The notes below the pieces were generated by a model that worked only from the letters and a program-made list of their open reading frames with translations, did no database searches and was not told the DNA's origin. From positions 2,837,501-2,901,500 of the forward strand of contig NZ_CP039695.1 of NCBI RefSeq assembly GCF_005145025.1: a stretch of DNA of 64,000 nucleotides. Reading direction: 5' to 3'. Position 1 is the stretch's first letter. Every line of letters begins with the position of its first letter. The translations under genes and the position numbers were made by a program. This DNA is from Novosphingobium sp. EMRT-2 (GTDB lineage Bacteria > Pseudomonadota > Alphaproteobacteria > Sphingomonadales > Sphingomonadaceae). This document shows positions 25,821 to 34,133 of this stretch, one piece after another.

Positions 25821-26667
25821 GCTGCCGGATGCTAGACAGGAAATTCACGTCGCAGTCCATGATTTCGAACGTCTCGTCCCGCGATCCGGTGCGGCGTTCG
25901 CCATCGATCATAAGTTCGATCGGTTCGCTGGAGCGGCAGCGCACGCGATCGTGTTCGCCCAGCTTGTCGTGCGGGCCGGTGCGGAAATCCCGCCGCAGGA
26001 TCGCGCCGGCCTGCTGCGCGACGCCGGCAATGTCCTGCGGGCCATAGGCATCGACGGCCATGCTCGTGGCGCCGGGGTGCAGGCGGATGGCGGGATAGCC
26101 TTCCTCGCGCCCGGTCGCCGGCTCGACGATCATCACGCCGGGGTCCGAGGCGCTGCGGCGAATCGCTTCGCCCAGCGATGTCGCGATGCCGCCGAGATCG
26201 CCATCGCGGATTTCCTCGCGCACATCGGCCCATACCGCGCCGGGGCCGGCCACGATCTCGCAAAGAGCGTCGCCCTGCGCGCAGCGGATCAGGCGGCGGC
26301 GCGTGGACGAGAGGCTGCCCTGTTCCAGCGCCGCGACCACGCCTTCGACCGAAACGTCTTCGCCATGCAGGGCCTTGGCCATGAGATTCTGCGTGCCGCC
26401 GGGCAGGACAAGCACGGCGCCTTGCCAGCCATAGAGCCGCGTGCACTGCGCGTTGACGGTGCCGTCCCCGGTAAACACAGCGAGCATAGCGACGCCTTCG
26501 CGGTCGAGATCGGCGCGCGCCGGCAGGGGATCGTCGGGAAAGCGCACGACGCGCGCCGGCTCTCTCCCGGTGGCGGCCAGTCTGGCCATCAGGTCGTCGA
26601 GCGCGGCGTCGCTGTTGCTGCCGCTGGCCGCGTTGGCGACCAGCCAGATTGGCGGGGTTCGGTCCAT
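25813..26667 (-). CDS. diacylglycerol kinase family (DAGK catalytic domain) protein
   Basis: A 284-residue lipid-kinase-like protein. The ATP-binding FTGDGTVN (normally GGDGT) and PGGTQNLMAKAL (family PxGTxNxxA) are present, followed by the two-layer C-terminal domain. Members phosphorylate diacylglycerol, sphingosine or related lipids; Sphingomonads contain sphingolipids, so a sphingoid substrate is possible but not shown. The first Gly of the GGDGT motif is replaced by Thr, which may affect activity. It overlaps the downstream phosphoesterase gene by 8 bases. Confidence 0.85.
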   Translation of the reverse strand: MDRTPPIWLVANAASGSNSDAALDDLMARLAATGREPARVVRFPDDPLPARADLDREGVAMLAVFTGDGTVNAQCTRLYGWQGAVLVLPGGTQNLMAKALHGEDVSVEGVVAALEQGSLSSTRRRLIRCAQGDALCEIVAGPGAVWADVREEIRDGDLGGIATSLGEAIRRSASDPGVMIVEPATGREEGYPAIRLHPGATSMAVDAYGPQDIAGVAQQAGAILRRDFRTGPHDKLGEHDRVRCRSSEPIELMIDGERRTGSRDETFEIMDCDVNFLSSIRQHE

Positions 26668-26710
26668 CGTTCGGGCAATGCGGCTGGGCGCGCGTGGTTC
26701 CCGGGCCGGT

Positions 26711-26977
26711 TCAGATACGGTCGCTCAGGATCAGCCACGCGGATAGGCCGTTGAGCGCGGTATAGCCGAGGTAGGCGACCGGCCCCCAAGCAATGCCCTG
26801 CGCGGTCAGCAGCAGCCCGGCGAACAGCATCAGGAATTCGATCGCGAAGCTGAAGCGCTGGTGGAGCGCGTGATAGAACCACGGCATCTTGCCAAGCAGC
26901 GGATGGCCGCTGTCCATGACCGCCCGGTGCAGCGCGAAATTGCCGATGCCGAGCAGGAATGTGACGAGAATGGCCAT
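26711..26977 (-). CDS. small membrane protein, unknown function
   Basis: An 88-residue protein with about three hydrophobic helices (residues 1-17, 45-61 and 66-85) and a conserved-looking HALHQRFSFAIEFLMLF segment. I do not recognise a family. It lies 43 bp upstream of the DAG-kinase-like gene on the same strand and may belong to that operon. The ATG at 26977 directly begins the first helix. Confidence 0.7.
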   Translation of the reverse strand: MAILVTFLLGIGNFALHRAVMDSGHPLLGKMPWFYHALHQRFSFAIEFLMLFAGLLLTAQGIAWGPVAYLGYTALNGLSAWLILSDRI

Positions 26978-27254
26978 TGTCCCGTAACGATAGAACCCTT
27001 CGCCCCGGTTGTCAGCAACATGCGACGCATGCGCCCCATGCGGTTCGCCGGGTCAGGAAAGCTGTTCGTCGGACGTGATCGCTTCTCGTCGGCGGGACTG
27101 CCTGTCTTGTCGATGCCGGCGGGCGCGGTGGCGCGCGGTGGCGTAGGAAGACTTCAGCGACGGCGGTTGCCCCCCATACCCCGACCCGCCGTCGCAGCCC
27201 CCCTTCCGGGATCGAACGCCAAACGGTTTCGGACACCAGATTGAGGACCAGACC

Positions 27255-27557
27255 ATGACCGCTCTCACCAAGACCGCTTTCGCCACTGCCCTTTTCGGCC
27301 TGAGCATCGCCGCGCAGCCCGCCTTTGCCCAGGAAACCCGCGCGGTGGACTATGCCGATCTCGACCTTTCCACGTCGCACGGACAGTCCGCGCTCGATGC
27401 CCGCCTGCGCAGCGCGGCCCGCGGCGTCTGCGGCATCGGCACCGACCGTGCGCCGCTGAACGAACAGGTGTCCGAACGGACTTGCTATAACAGCGCGCTG
27501 AACAACGCTCGGGCGAAATTCGCCTCGATCAAGCGTGGACCGGTCCACAGCCGGTAA
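27255..27557 (+). CDS. UrcA family protein
   Basis: A 100-residue exported protein of the UrcA family, small periplasmic proteins frequent in Sphingomonadales. A signal peptide (residues 1-25, ending AFAQE) precedes AVDYADLDLSTSHGQSALDARL, the family core. Two cysteines (in ARGVCGIG and ERTCYN) probably form a disulfide. Function is unknown. It is followed by a rho-independent terminator and is monocistronic; the 270 bp upstream is a divergent non-coding region. Confidence 0.9.
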   Translation: MTALTKTAFATALFGLSIAAQPAFAQETRAVDYADLDLSTSHGQSALDARLRSAARGVCGIGTDRAPLNEQVSERTCYNSALNNARAKFASIKRGPVHSR

Positions 27558-27564
27558 TCTGCAC

Positions 27565-27604
27565 CCCGGGGGCGGACCTCAGCCCCCCGCTCCCGGGTTC
27601 TTTT
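27565..27604 (+). terminator. rho-independent terminator of the urcA-family gene
   Basis: CCCGGGGGCGG (27565-27575) pairs with CCGCTCCCGGG (27587-27597) with one mismatch, followed by TTCTTTTT. Confidence 0.8.
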
Positions 27605-27626
27605 TGCAGATAGTCTGCGGGGCTTG

Positions 27627-28160
27627 CTACCCGACGATGCGGACCGGAGATGTTCCGGTCGCCGCGCCGCCCGCTTCTTCCGCTTCCACATCCGCCAGAT
27701 CACGCCAGGTGAGGTCGCTGTGCCTCAGCTGGCGATCGTCGTGCGCGCGGATGGTGATCGGCGCGATCGGCTTGCCGTCGCGCGCGTCGCACAGCACCGG
27801 ATTGGCGGCGACGCCGAGCTGCCATTTTTCGCCCCACTGGCGCAGCGCGAGCATCGCCGGCAGCAGGTCGAATCCCTTTTCGGTCAACCGGTATTCGATC
27901 CGGCGGCGATCGTCGGCGCAATGCTCGCGCTTGAGGATGCCTGCTTCGACCAGCCTTGACAGGCGGTTGGAAAGGATGTTCCGGGCGATCCCGAGCTCGT
28001 CGAGGAAATCCTCGAAGTGCCGGACGCCGTTGAGGGCGGCGCGCAGGATCATGAACGACCAGCGCTCGCCCATGGCTTCCAGCGCCACGGGAAGGCCACA
28101 CTGTCCGATCTCGGCAAGGGGTTCGTGAAGTTTGTGCATGTCGTCGCGGTTGTACCCCAT
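27627..28160 (-). CDS. HxlR-family transcriptional regulator
   Basis: A 177-residue winged-helix regulator. The HxlR signature CGLPVALEAMGERWSFMILR is present, with Cys21 at the position that is redox- or electrophile-sensitive in some family members. It is followed by FEDFLDELGIARNILSNRL (recognition helix) and DDRRRIEYRLTEKG (wing). It is divergent from the CC_3452-family gene, with a palindrome between them, so it probably controls itself and its neighbour. An internal ATG at 28139 is an alternative start. The C-terminal extension beyond residue 125 is longer than the usual HxlR domain. Confidence 0.9.
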   Translation of the reverse strand: MGYNRDDMHKLHEPLAEIGQCGLPVALEAMGERWSFMILRAALNGVRHFEDFLDELGIARNILSNRLSRLVEAGILKREHCADDRRRIEYRLTEKGFDLLPAMLALRQWGEKWQLGVAANPVLCDARDGKPIAPITIRAHDDRQLRHSDLTWRDLADVEAEEAGGAATGTSPVRIVG

Positions 28161-28171
28161 ATCGTCGCCCT

Positions 28172-28198
28172 ATTTAAGTTTTTAGTTGCAACTTAAAA
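28172..28198. promoter_or_regulatory. palindromic operator, likely HxlR-binding
   Basis: AGTTGCAACT (28184-28193) is a perfect 10-bp palindrome flanked by T-rich and A-rich arms (TTTT and TAAAA). It lies 12-30 bp upstream of the HxlR start codon and about 90 bp before the CC_3452 gene. HxlR regulators often bind inverted repeats in their own divergent promoters; the assignment here is from position and symmetry. Confidence 0.6.
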
Positions 28199-28284
28199 CC
28201 TATCGATATAGGAAACGATTCGCAACGGAAATCGACCCTCTCCAAGGACCCCATGATTTCCTTGCCATGAAAAGGGGAAGAATC

Positions 28285-28629
28285 ATGACTGCACTTCGCC
28301 ATGGCGCGTTGCGCCAGTTTGCGCCTGCCGTTCTCGCGCTGGTCGGAACGATCGCCGGTTTCACCGCAACCGCCACGCCCTCGCACGCGGCCGGCGGATA
28401 CTATTCGGTGACGCTGGCAACGGCTCTCGATGCACCCAAGCGCCTGATCGAACACGGCGTTTCGTGGTCCTGCGCCGGTTCGGAATGCTCGGCCGCGCGC
28501 GACACCTCGCGCCCCGCGATGGTCTGCGCCCGCATTTCCCAGAAGGTCGGCACGATCGCCCGCTTCGCCACGCCGGAAGGCGAGCTTTCCGCCGAGGAGC
28601 TTGCGCGCTGCAACGGCGGGAAGGCCTGA
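28285..28629 (+). CDS. CC_3452 family protein
   Basis: A 114-residue exported protein of the CC_3452 family of alphaproteobacteria. A long signal peptide (residues 1-41, ending PSHAAGG) is followed by YYSVTLATALDAPKRLIEHG, a disulfide pair (SCAGSEC), SRPAMVCARI and GELSAEELARCNGG. Function is unknown; it is presumably periplasmic. The ATG at 28285 has AAGGGGAAG at ideal spacing; an ATG at 28267 is less likely. It is divergent from the HxlR gene and may be its target. Confidence 0.82.
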   Translation: MTALRHGALRQFAPAVLALVGTIAGFTATATPSHAAGGYYSVTLATALDAPKRLIEHGVSWSCAGSECSAARDTSRPAMVCARISQKVGTIARFATPEGELSAEELARCNGGKA

Positions 28630-28737
28630 TTTTGGCCTGAACGGTCGAGCCGGGCCTTAACAAGCGCCCGGCCGATCCGATCTTTTCTCCAGCGCGTGTC
28701 CTCCCGCTACCCTGCCGGACACGCCAAACCTGCCAGG

Positions 28738-28769
28738 GCCGCGGGCTTCGTGCTCGCGGCTTCTTTTTT
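28738..28769 (+). terminator. rho-independent terminator
   Basis: GCCGCGGGC and GCTCGCGGC pair with one mismatch around TTCGT, followed by TTCTTTTTT. It ends the CC_3452 transcript just before the next gene. Confidence 0.8.
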
Positions 28770-28795
28770 GCGTGCGCCGCGCCTATAGCGTGCCC

Positions 28796-29503
28796 ATGCG
28801 CATTCCCGCCGCGCTTGCCGCGCTTTCGCTGCTTGTTCCGTCCATCCTGCCGGCATCGCCCGCCGCTGCGGCCGATGCGGCCACGGGTGACCGCCTGACC
28901 CCGGAACACCGCGCCGCGCTGCAATGCGCCGCCGTCTTCGCGATCGTTGCGTCCGAGCAGGCCAACGGGGCACCTGCCGCGCTCGCGTTCCCGCCGCTGG
29001 CCGTGCGGGGCAAGCGCTATTTCGTCGAGGTGAGCACGCGGGTGATCGCCGAAGCCGGCCTGACGCGCGAACAGGTGCGCGATCTGATCGTGGCCGATGT
29101 CGGCACCCTGCAGAAGAGCGCCAGCGCCGATCCGGCAGACACGGAGCTGACCACGCGGATGCGCGCCTGCCTTCCCCTGCTGGACAAGACCGTTCCGCCG
29201 CTGCGCACGCCCGACCTTCTGCAATGTACCGCGATCCTCTCGCTCGCCTTCGAGGAAATTCACGGGCGCGAGGGCATGACGCCGGCCGCGCAGGACATGA
29301 AGACGCTGGCCTCGGTGCTGACCGCGCGCGAGCACGAGGCACTGATAGCCGCGGGCAGGAGCGGCGACCAGGCGGACCAGGCGATCGCCGAGGCGCATGA
29401 CGCCATGCTCAAGGAAGCGTTCGACGATGGCGGGGGTGTCGAAAAGTACGACATCGCCCACTGTTACGATCTCGCGAAGCCGGATCAGAAGTCGCACTAC
29501 TGA
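28796..29503 (+). CDS. exported hypothetical protein
   Basis: A 235-residue protein with a signal peptide (residues 1-26, ending ASPAAAADA), then a helical body with cysteines at RAALQCAA, TRMRACLP, DLLQCTA and AHCYDL, so two disulfides are possible. I do not recognise a named family. It resembles generic Sphingomonad periplasmic proteins of unknown role. The ATG at 28796 is used because it starts the signal peptide; an in-frame start at 28772 lies inside the terminator region. It stands alone. Confidence 0.7.
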   Translation: MRIPAALAALSLLVPSILPASPAAAADAATGDRLTPEHRAALQCAAVFAIVASEQANGAPAALAFPPLAVRGKRYFVEVSTRVIAEAGLTREQVRDLIVADVGTLQKSASADPADTELTTRMRACLPLLDKTVPPLRTPDLLQCTAILSLAFEEIHGREGMTPAAQDMKTLASVLTAREHEALIAAGRSGDQADQAIAEAHDAMLKEAFDDGGGVEKYDIAHCYDLAKPDQKSHY

Positions 29504-29598
29504 TCGACCCCCGCCGCGTTGCGGTAGCTAGTGCGGTTTGTGCTTGGCTGGAATGCACCGTGCGCTAGACTTCGGCATCGAAGCGATTGGGGGTGGCG

Positions 29599-30564
29599 AT
29601 GGAAGGCGTTCTCGTTCTGCTGGCGGTGCTGGTCGCCGTCTATTTCTTCACCGGCGTCCGCGTCGTTCGCCAGGGCTATGTCTATACCATCGAGCGGCTG
29701 GGCAAGTTCACCCTGGCGGCCACGCCCGGCCTGCATTTCATCATGCCGTTCGTCGATCGCGTCGGGCGCAAGGTCAACATGATGGAGCAGGTGCTCGACA
29801 TCCCCGGCCAGGAGATCATCACGCGCGACAACGCGATGGTCGGCGTGGACGCCATCGTGTTCTTCCAGGTGCTGGACGCGGGCAAGGCGGCCTACGAGGT
29901 ATCGGACCTCTTCGTCGCGATCATGCAACTCACCACCACCAACTTGCGCACGGTGATGGGGTCCATGGATCTGGACGAGACGCTGTCCAAGCGGGACGAG
30001 ATCAATGCCCGCCTGCTGGCGGTGGTCGATCATGCCACCTCGCCCTGGGGCCTCAAGATCACGCGCGTCGAGATCAAGGACATCCGTCCGCCGGCGGACA
30101 TTTCCAACGCCATGGCGCGCCAGATGAAGGCCGAGCGCGAGAAGCGCGCGCAGATTCTCGAGGCCGAAGGGTTGAAAAGCGCGGAAATCCTGCGCGCCGA
30201 AGGGCAGAAGCAGGCGCAGATTCTCGAAGCCGAGGGGCGGCGCGAAGCGGCCTATCGCGATGCCGAAGCGCGCGAACGCGCGGCCGAGGCCGAGGCACGG
30301 GCCACGCAGGTCGTGTCCGAGGCGATCGCGTCTTCGGGCACGCAGGCGCTCAACTATTTCGTGGCGCAGAAATATGTGGAGGCGGTGCAGCAGTTCGCGG
30401 TTTCGCCCAACGCCAAGACCATCCTGTTCCCGGTGGAGGCGACGCAACTGATTGGCTCGCTGGGCGGGATCGGGGAACTGATCGGTGACGCGATCAAGCC
30501 TCCGGCCAACCCCGCACCGGCGGACAAGGCGGGGGCGGACAAGGCGGGGATCGGCCGTGCTTGA
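29599..30564 (+). CDS. SPFH/band 7 (stomatin-like) membrane protein
   Basis: A 321-residue prohibitin-homology protein. One N-terminal membrane helix (residues 1-19) is followed by the SPFH domain ([22 protein letters not shown] to [18 protein letters not shown]). A long charged coiled-coil with AEG repeats ([20 protein letters not shown]) comes next, then a short Pro/Ala tail. Such proteins oligomerise in membrane microdomains and pair with NfeD. The downstream nfeD start overlaps its stop. The ATG at 29599 begins the membrane helix. Confidence 0.93.
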   Translation: MEGVLVLLAVLVAVYFFTGVRVVRQGYVYTIERLGKFTLAATPGLHFIMPFVDRVGRKVNMMEQVLDIPGQEIITRDNAMVGVDAIVFFQVLDAGKAAYEVSDLFVAIMQLTTTNLRTVMGSMDLDETLSKRDEINARLLAVVDHATSPWGLKITRVEIKDIRPPADISNAMARQMKAEREKRAQILEAEGLKSAEILRAEGQKQAQILEAEGRREAAYRDAEARERAAEAEARATQVVSEAIASSGTQALNYFVAQKYVEAVQQFAVSPNAKTILFPVEATQLIGSLGGIGELIGDAIKPPANPAPADKAGADKAGIGRA

Positions 30565-30997
30565 CGCGTTGGCGCCGCACTGGGGCTGGCTGGCGCTGGG
30601 CGTGGCGCTGGCCATCGCGGAGCTGGTTGCGCCGGGCTATTTCCTGATCTGGCTGGCGGCGGCGGCCCTGCTTACGGGCTTCGTGGCGGCGGCGCTGCCG
30701 GTGGCGCTGGCCGCGCAGGTGGTGCTGTTCGCCGTGCTGGCGGGCTGCGTGCTGTTTGCCGGACGGCGCTGGCTGGCGCGCAATCCGGTGGTCTCGGCCG
30801 ATCCCCTGCTCAACGATCGCGGCGGTCGGCTGATCGGCCAGAGCGTCACCGTTGTCCAGGCGATCGAGGGCGGCGGGGGACGCGTCCGCCAGGGCGACAC
30901 CGAATGGCTGGTGCGCGGCCCGGATGCGCCGGTCGGCGCGCGGATGCGCGTGGCCGGGCACGATGGCGCGGTGCTCATTGTAGAGTTTCCCGACTGA
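30557..30997 (+). CDS. NfeD family protein
   Basis: A 146-residue short-type NfeD: two to three membrane helices (residues about 8-70), then the C-terminal OB-fold domain ([15 protein letters not shown] to [14 protein letters not shown]). It lacks the ClpP-like protease domain of long NfeD. The family partners stomatin/SPFH proteins in membrane quality control. The GTG start overlaps the SPFH gene stop by 8 bases, so coupling is likely. Confidence 0.9.
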   Translation: MLDALAPHWGWLALGVALAIAELVAPGYFLIWLAAAALLTGFVAAALPVALAAQVVLFAVLAGCVLFAGRRWLARNPVVSADPLLNDRGGRLIGQSVTVVQAIEGGGGRVRQGDTEWLVRGPDAPVGARMRVAGHDGAVLIVEFPD

Positions 30998-31025
30998 CCC
31001 CATATGCGCGGCAAAGGAGATCCCC

Positions 31026-31424
31026 ATGGCCGACAAGCTGAACCTCACCGAAGCCGAATGGCGCGAAAGGCTGACGCCGGAGCAGTACGCGATCCTGCGG
31101 CAGGCGGGCACCGAGCGCGCCTTCACCGGCAAGTATGAAAAGAACAAGGCCGCGGGCGACTATGTTTGCGCCGGCTGCGGCGCGCCGCTGTTCGCCTCCG
31201 CCACCAAGTATGACAGCGGCTCCGGCTGGCCGAGCTTCTATGCGCCGATGGAGGCCGAAGCGGTGGACGAACACCGCGATGTCACGCACGGCATGGTCCG
31301 CACTGAAGTGCGCTGCGCGCGCTGCGACGGGCACCTTGGCCATGTCTTCCCCGATGGCCCCGCGCCCACCGGCCTGCGTTATTGCATCAACAGTGCCTCG
31401 CTGGATTTTTCGCCAGAGGACTGA
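31026..31424 (+). CDS. msrB: peptide-methionine (R)-S-oxide reductase
   Basis: A 132-residue MsrB that reduces methionine-R-sulfoxide in proteins. Zinc-binding CAGC and CARC pairs, the [11 protein letters not shown] segment and the catalytic Cys in [10 protein letters not shown] are all visible. The length is standard for a stand-alone domain. The ATG at 31026 is preceded by AAAGGAGA. It follows nfeD by 28 bp and may be cotranscribed with the SPFH-nfeD pair. Confidence 0.96.
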   Translation: MADKLNLTEAEWRERLTPEQYAILRQAGTERAFTGKYEKNKAAGDYVCAGCGAPLFASATKYDSGSGWPSFYAPMEAEAVDEHRDVTHGMVRTEVRCARCDGHLGHVFPDGPAPTGLRYCINSASLDFSPED

Positions 31425-31585
31425 CGGGAAACGGCCTTTTCCGCCTGCTGGAAAACTTCCGATTAACCCTGCGTTACAAATCGCCTATGCAAAGGGCGGT
31501 TCGCGTTGGGGGCCATCCATGCCGGATGCCGTGTTGCTCCCGCCAGCATGGTTCGCAGTAAACGGAAAGGTCCGGTAGAAGACTG

Positions 31586-33802
31586 ATGGCCAGACGGGAT
31601 ATTCCACGCAGCCCGGATTCGGGCGGCTCTTCCCGCGCGCCGAAGAAGCCATCGGCCTTCCGCCGTTGGATACGGCGCATTTTCGTCTGGGGCGGTGGCC
31701 TTGCGCTTCTCGCGGCGATCGGCGCGGCGGTGGCGGTGTTCGTCACCGCGCGTTCGCTGCCGAGCTACGAGAAGCTGAAGTCCAGCCAGGCCGGCCAGAT
31801 GATCGTGGTACGCGCCAACGACGGTTCGGAAATCGTCACCCTGGGGCCAAGCTATGGCCGGTGGATTCCCTATGACCGCATTCCGCGCGTGATGCGTGAC
31901 GCGATGGTTTCGGTGGAAGACCGGCGCTATCGCGAACACTGGGGCGTGGACCCGCTGGGCATCGCCCGTTCGCTGATGGTCCGCGTCGAAAGCGGGCGCT
32001 GGCGGCAGGGCGGTTCCACGATCACGCAGCAGCTTGCCCGCAACATCTTCCTCAACAACAGCCGCACATTCGATCGCAAGCTGCGCGAGGCGGTGCTGGC
32101 GCTGGCGCTGGAGCAGAAGTTCAGCAAGGATCAGATCCTCGAACTCTATCTCAACAAGGTCTATTTCGGTGGCGGCGCCTATGGCGTCGATTCCGCCGCG
32201 CGCAAGTTCTTCGGCCATTCGGGCGAGCGCCTTTCGCTGGCCGAGGCATCGATCATCGCCGGGCTGGTGAAGGCGCCTTCGCACTATTCGCCGACCGCCG
32301 ATGCCGATGCCGCCGTCGGGCGCGCCAAGGTGGTGCTCGACGTGATGCAGCGCAACGGCACGATCACCCCCGCCGATGCCGCCGCGGTCGATTTCAAGGA
32401 CGTGAAGCTGGCGGGCGAGGAAGGCCAGAACTCCGCGCGTTACTTCACCGACTGGGTGCTGCCGCAACTGGACCTGATCCTGCCGGACAACGACCAGCCG
32501 ATCGAGGTCTGGACCACGCTTGATCCCGTCATGCAGCACGCCGCGACCAGCGCGATCCAGGGCTATGCGCCCAAGGGCGCGCAAGGCGCGATGGTCAGCG
32601 TGGATCGCGATGGCGCGGTGCTGGCGATGGTGGGTGGCACCGATTACGTGACGTCCAACTACAACCGCGCCACCAACGCCGTGCGCCAGCCCGGCTCGGC
32701 GTGGAAGTTGTTCGTCTATCTCGCCGCGCTGGAAGCCGGTTACACCCCGGATTCGCGCGTGGTCGATGCGCCGGTCACGATCGACGGGTGGTCGCCGCGC
32801 AATTCGGGCGGCACCTATGCGGGCGAGATCGACGTGCGCACCGCCTTCGCCTATTCCAAGAACACCGTGGCGGCGCAGCTCGGCAACGAGGTGGGCTTCG
32901 GCGCCGTGGCCAACATGGCCCGCCGCTTCGGCATCACCACGCCGATCAACACGCTGCCCTCGATGGTGCTGGGCACCTCCGACGTGCGCGTGATCGACAT
33001 GGTGCGCGCCTTCGCCTCGGTGCAGAACAAGGGCGCGTCCGTCACACCCTACGGCATCCGCAAGATCACCACGACCGATGGTGAAGTGCTCTACAGCCAC
33101 CGCCCCGATGCGTCGCAGCAGTTGGTCCCGACTTACGTCGCGGCCGGCATCACCGATCTGCTGCAGACGGCGGTCAGCATCGGCACGGGCCGCGCCGCGC
33201 AGATCGGCCGGCCGGTGGCGGGCAAGACCGGGACGACCAGCTCGAACAAGGATGGCTGGTTCCTGGGCTTTTCCAGCGGCATCACCACGGGCGTGTGGAT
33301 GGGGCGCGACGATGCCCACGCGGTGCCGGGGCTGCAGGGCGGCACCGCGCCGGCGCGCGCCTTCGCGGCCTATATGAAAGTCGCCACCGCCAAGCGCCCG
33401 GCGGAGAAGTTCGATACCGAACTGAAGCTGCCGCAATGGCAGCTTGAGCCCGACGACGAGGCCCTGCTCAACAATTCCGACAACTACTTCTACGTGGACG
33501 AGAACGGCAATCTGGTCGACCAGGGCGGGCAGGCGCCGCAGGGCGGGGCGCCGGGCGGCGGTCCAGCGGGTGGCGCGCCGGGCATCGGCAGCAATACGCC
33601 AGCGGGGGCGCCGCGCGAACGACAGCCGACCTACCGCGATGGCAGCGGCGCCGACGGCAACAGCCCGGCGGCCGCGAACGACGATTTCCTCGATCGCGCG
33701 ATCGGTCGTGGCCGGAACGACGCCAACGGCCAGACACCGCCGCGCCCCCGGCCGACGGGCGGCACCCGCGTCACCGTCGGCGGGGGGCAGGGCAACCCCT
33801 GA
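31586..33802 (+). CDS. class A penicillin-binding protein (PBP1a family)
   Basis: A 738-residue bifunctional peptidoglycan synthase. A short basic cytoplasmic tail and membrane anchor (about residues 34-54) lead into the glycosyltransferase domain, with catalytic E111 in VSVEDRRY and QGGSTITQQL at 141-150. The transpeptidase domain shows SAWK (SxxK), SKN (SxN) and KTGTT (KTG). A low-complexity Gly/Pro/Ala tail of about 90 residues ends the protein. It is monocistronic; the 160 bp upstream after msrB should contain its promoter. Confidence 0.95.
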   Translation: MARRDIPRSPDSGGSSRAPKKPSAFRRWIRRIFVWGGGLALLAAIGAAVAVFVTARSLPSYEKLKSSQAGQMIVVRANDGSEIVTLGPSYGRWIPYDRIPRVMRDAMVSVEDRRYREHWGVDPLGIARSLMVRVESGRWRQGGSTITQQLARNIFLNNSRTFDRKLREAVLALALEQKFSKDQILELYLNKVYFGGGAYGVDSAARKFFGHSGERLSLAEASIIAGLVKAPSHYSPTADADAAVGRAKVVLDVMQRNGTITPADAAAVDFKDVKLAGEEGQNSARYFTDWVLPQLDLILPDNDQPIEVWTTLDPVMQHAATSAIQGYAPKGAQGAMVSVDRDGAVLAMVGGTDYVTSNYNRATNAVRQPGSAWKLFVYLAALEAGYTPDSRVVDAPVTIDGWSPRNSGGTYAGEIDVRTAFAYSKNTVAAQLGNEVGFGAVANMARRFGITTPINTLPSMVLGTSDVRVIDMVRAFASVQNKGASVTPYGIRKITTTDGEVLYSHRPDASQQLVPTYVAAGITDLLQTAVSIGTGRAAQIGRPVAGKTGTTSSNKDGWFLGFSSGITTGVWMGRDDAHAVPGLQGGTAPARAFAAYMKVATAKRPAEKFDTELKLPQWQLEPDDEALLNNSDNYFYVDENGNLVDQGGQAPQGGAPGGGPAGGAPGIGSNTPAGAPRERQPTYRDGSGADGNSPAAANDDFLDRAIGRGRNDANGQTPPRPRPTGGTRVTVGGGQGNP

Positions 33803-34133
33803 TCGTTCCACAACGTGTGGAAAGCCCACCCCGCTGCGGCTAGCGACGCCTGCGGCGACGCAAGCCTCGCTCGCCTCCCGCAAGCGGGAGGGGCTGGGGG
33901 TGGGTAGCGCGCACCCGTTGGCAAACGATCCAACCGCCGACAAAAAGGAGGGCGGTGAGGCCCTCCGTTTGGTGTTCAAGGCGCGATTGCCAGAGCCGGA
34001 TGACGTAGCCTTCAATCGTCTTTGCGAGGGGCGGAGCCCCGAAGCAATCCAGAGCCGCACGCAGGACTCTGGATTGCTTCGCTGACGCTCGCAATGACGA
34101 AGCGGGTTAAATTGCCCCTATCGTCGACTACGC
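33803..34133. repeat. intergenic repeat region with two inverted repeats
   Basis: This 331-bp gap has no gene. It contains a compact GC hairpin CCTCCCGC-AA-GCGGGAGG (33874-33891). It also has a long imperfect inverted repeat spanning about 34016-34100, centred on GAAGCAATCCAGAG (34041-34054) and its exact reverse CTCTGGATTGCTTC (34067-34080). The outer arms are TCGTCTTTGCGAG and CTCGCAATGACGA. Repeats of this appearance are common between genes in Sphingomonad genomes (from memory, not searched). Confidence 0.7.

Noticed and set aside
31463..34060. 865-codon open frame antisense to the class A PBP
   Set aside because: Same GC-rich shadow pattern; the plus-strand PBP has all catalytic motifs.
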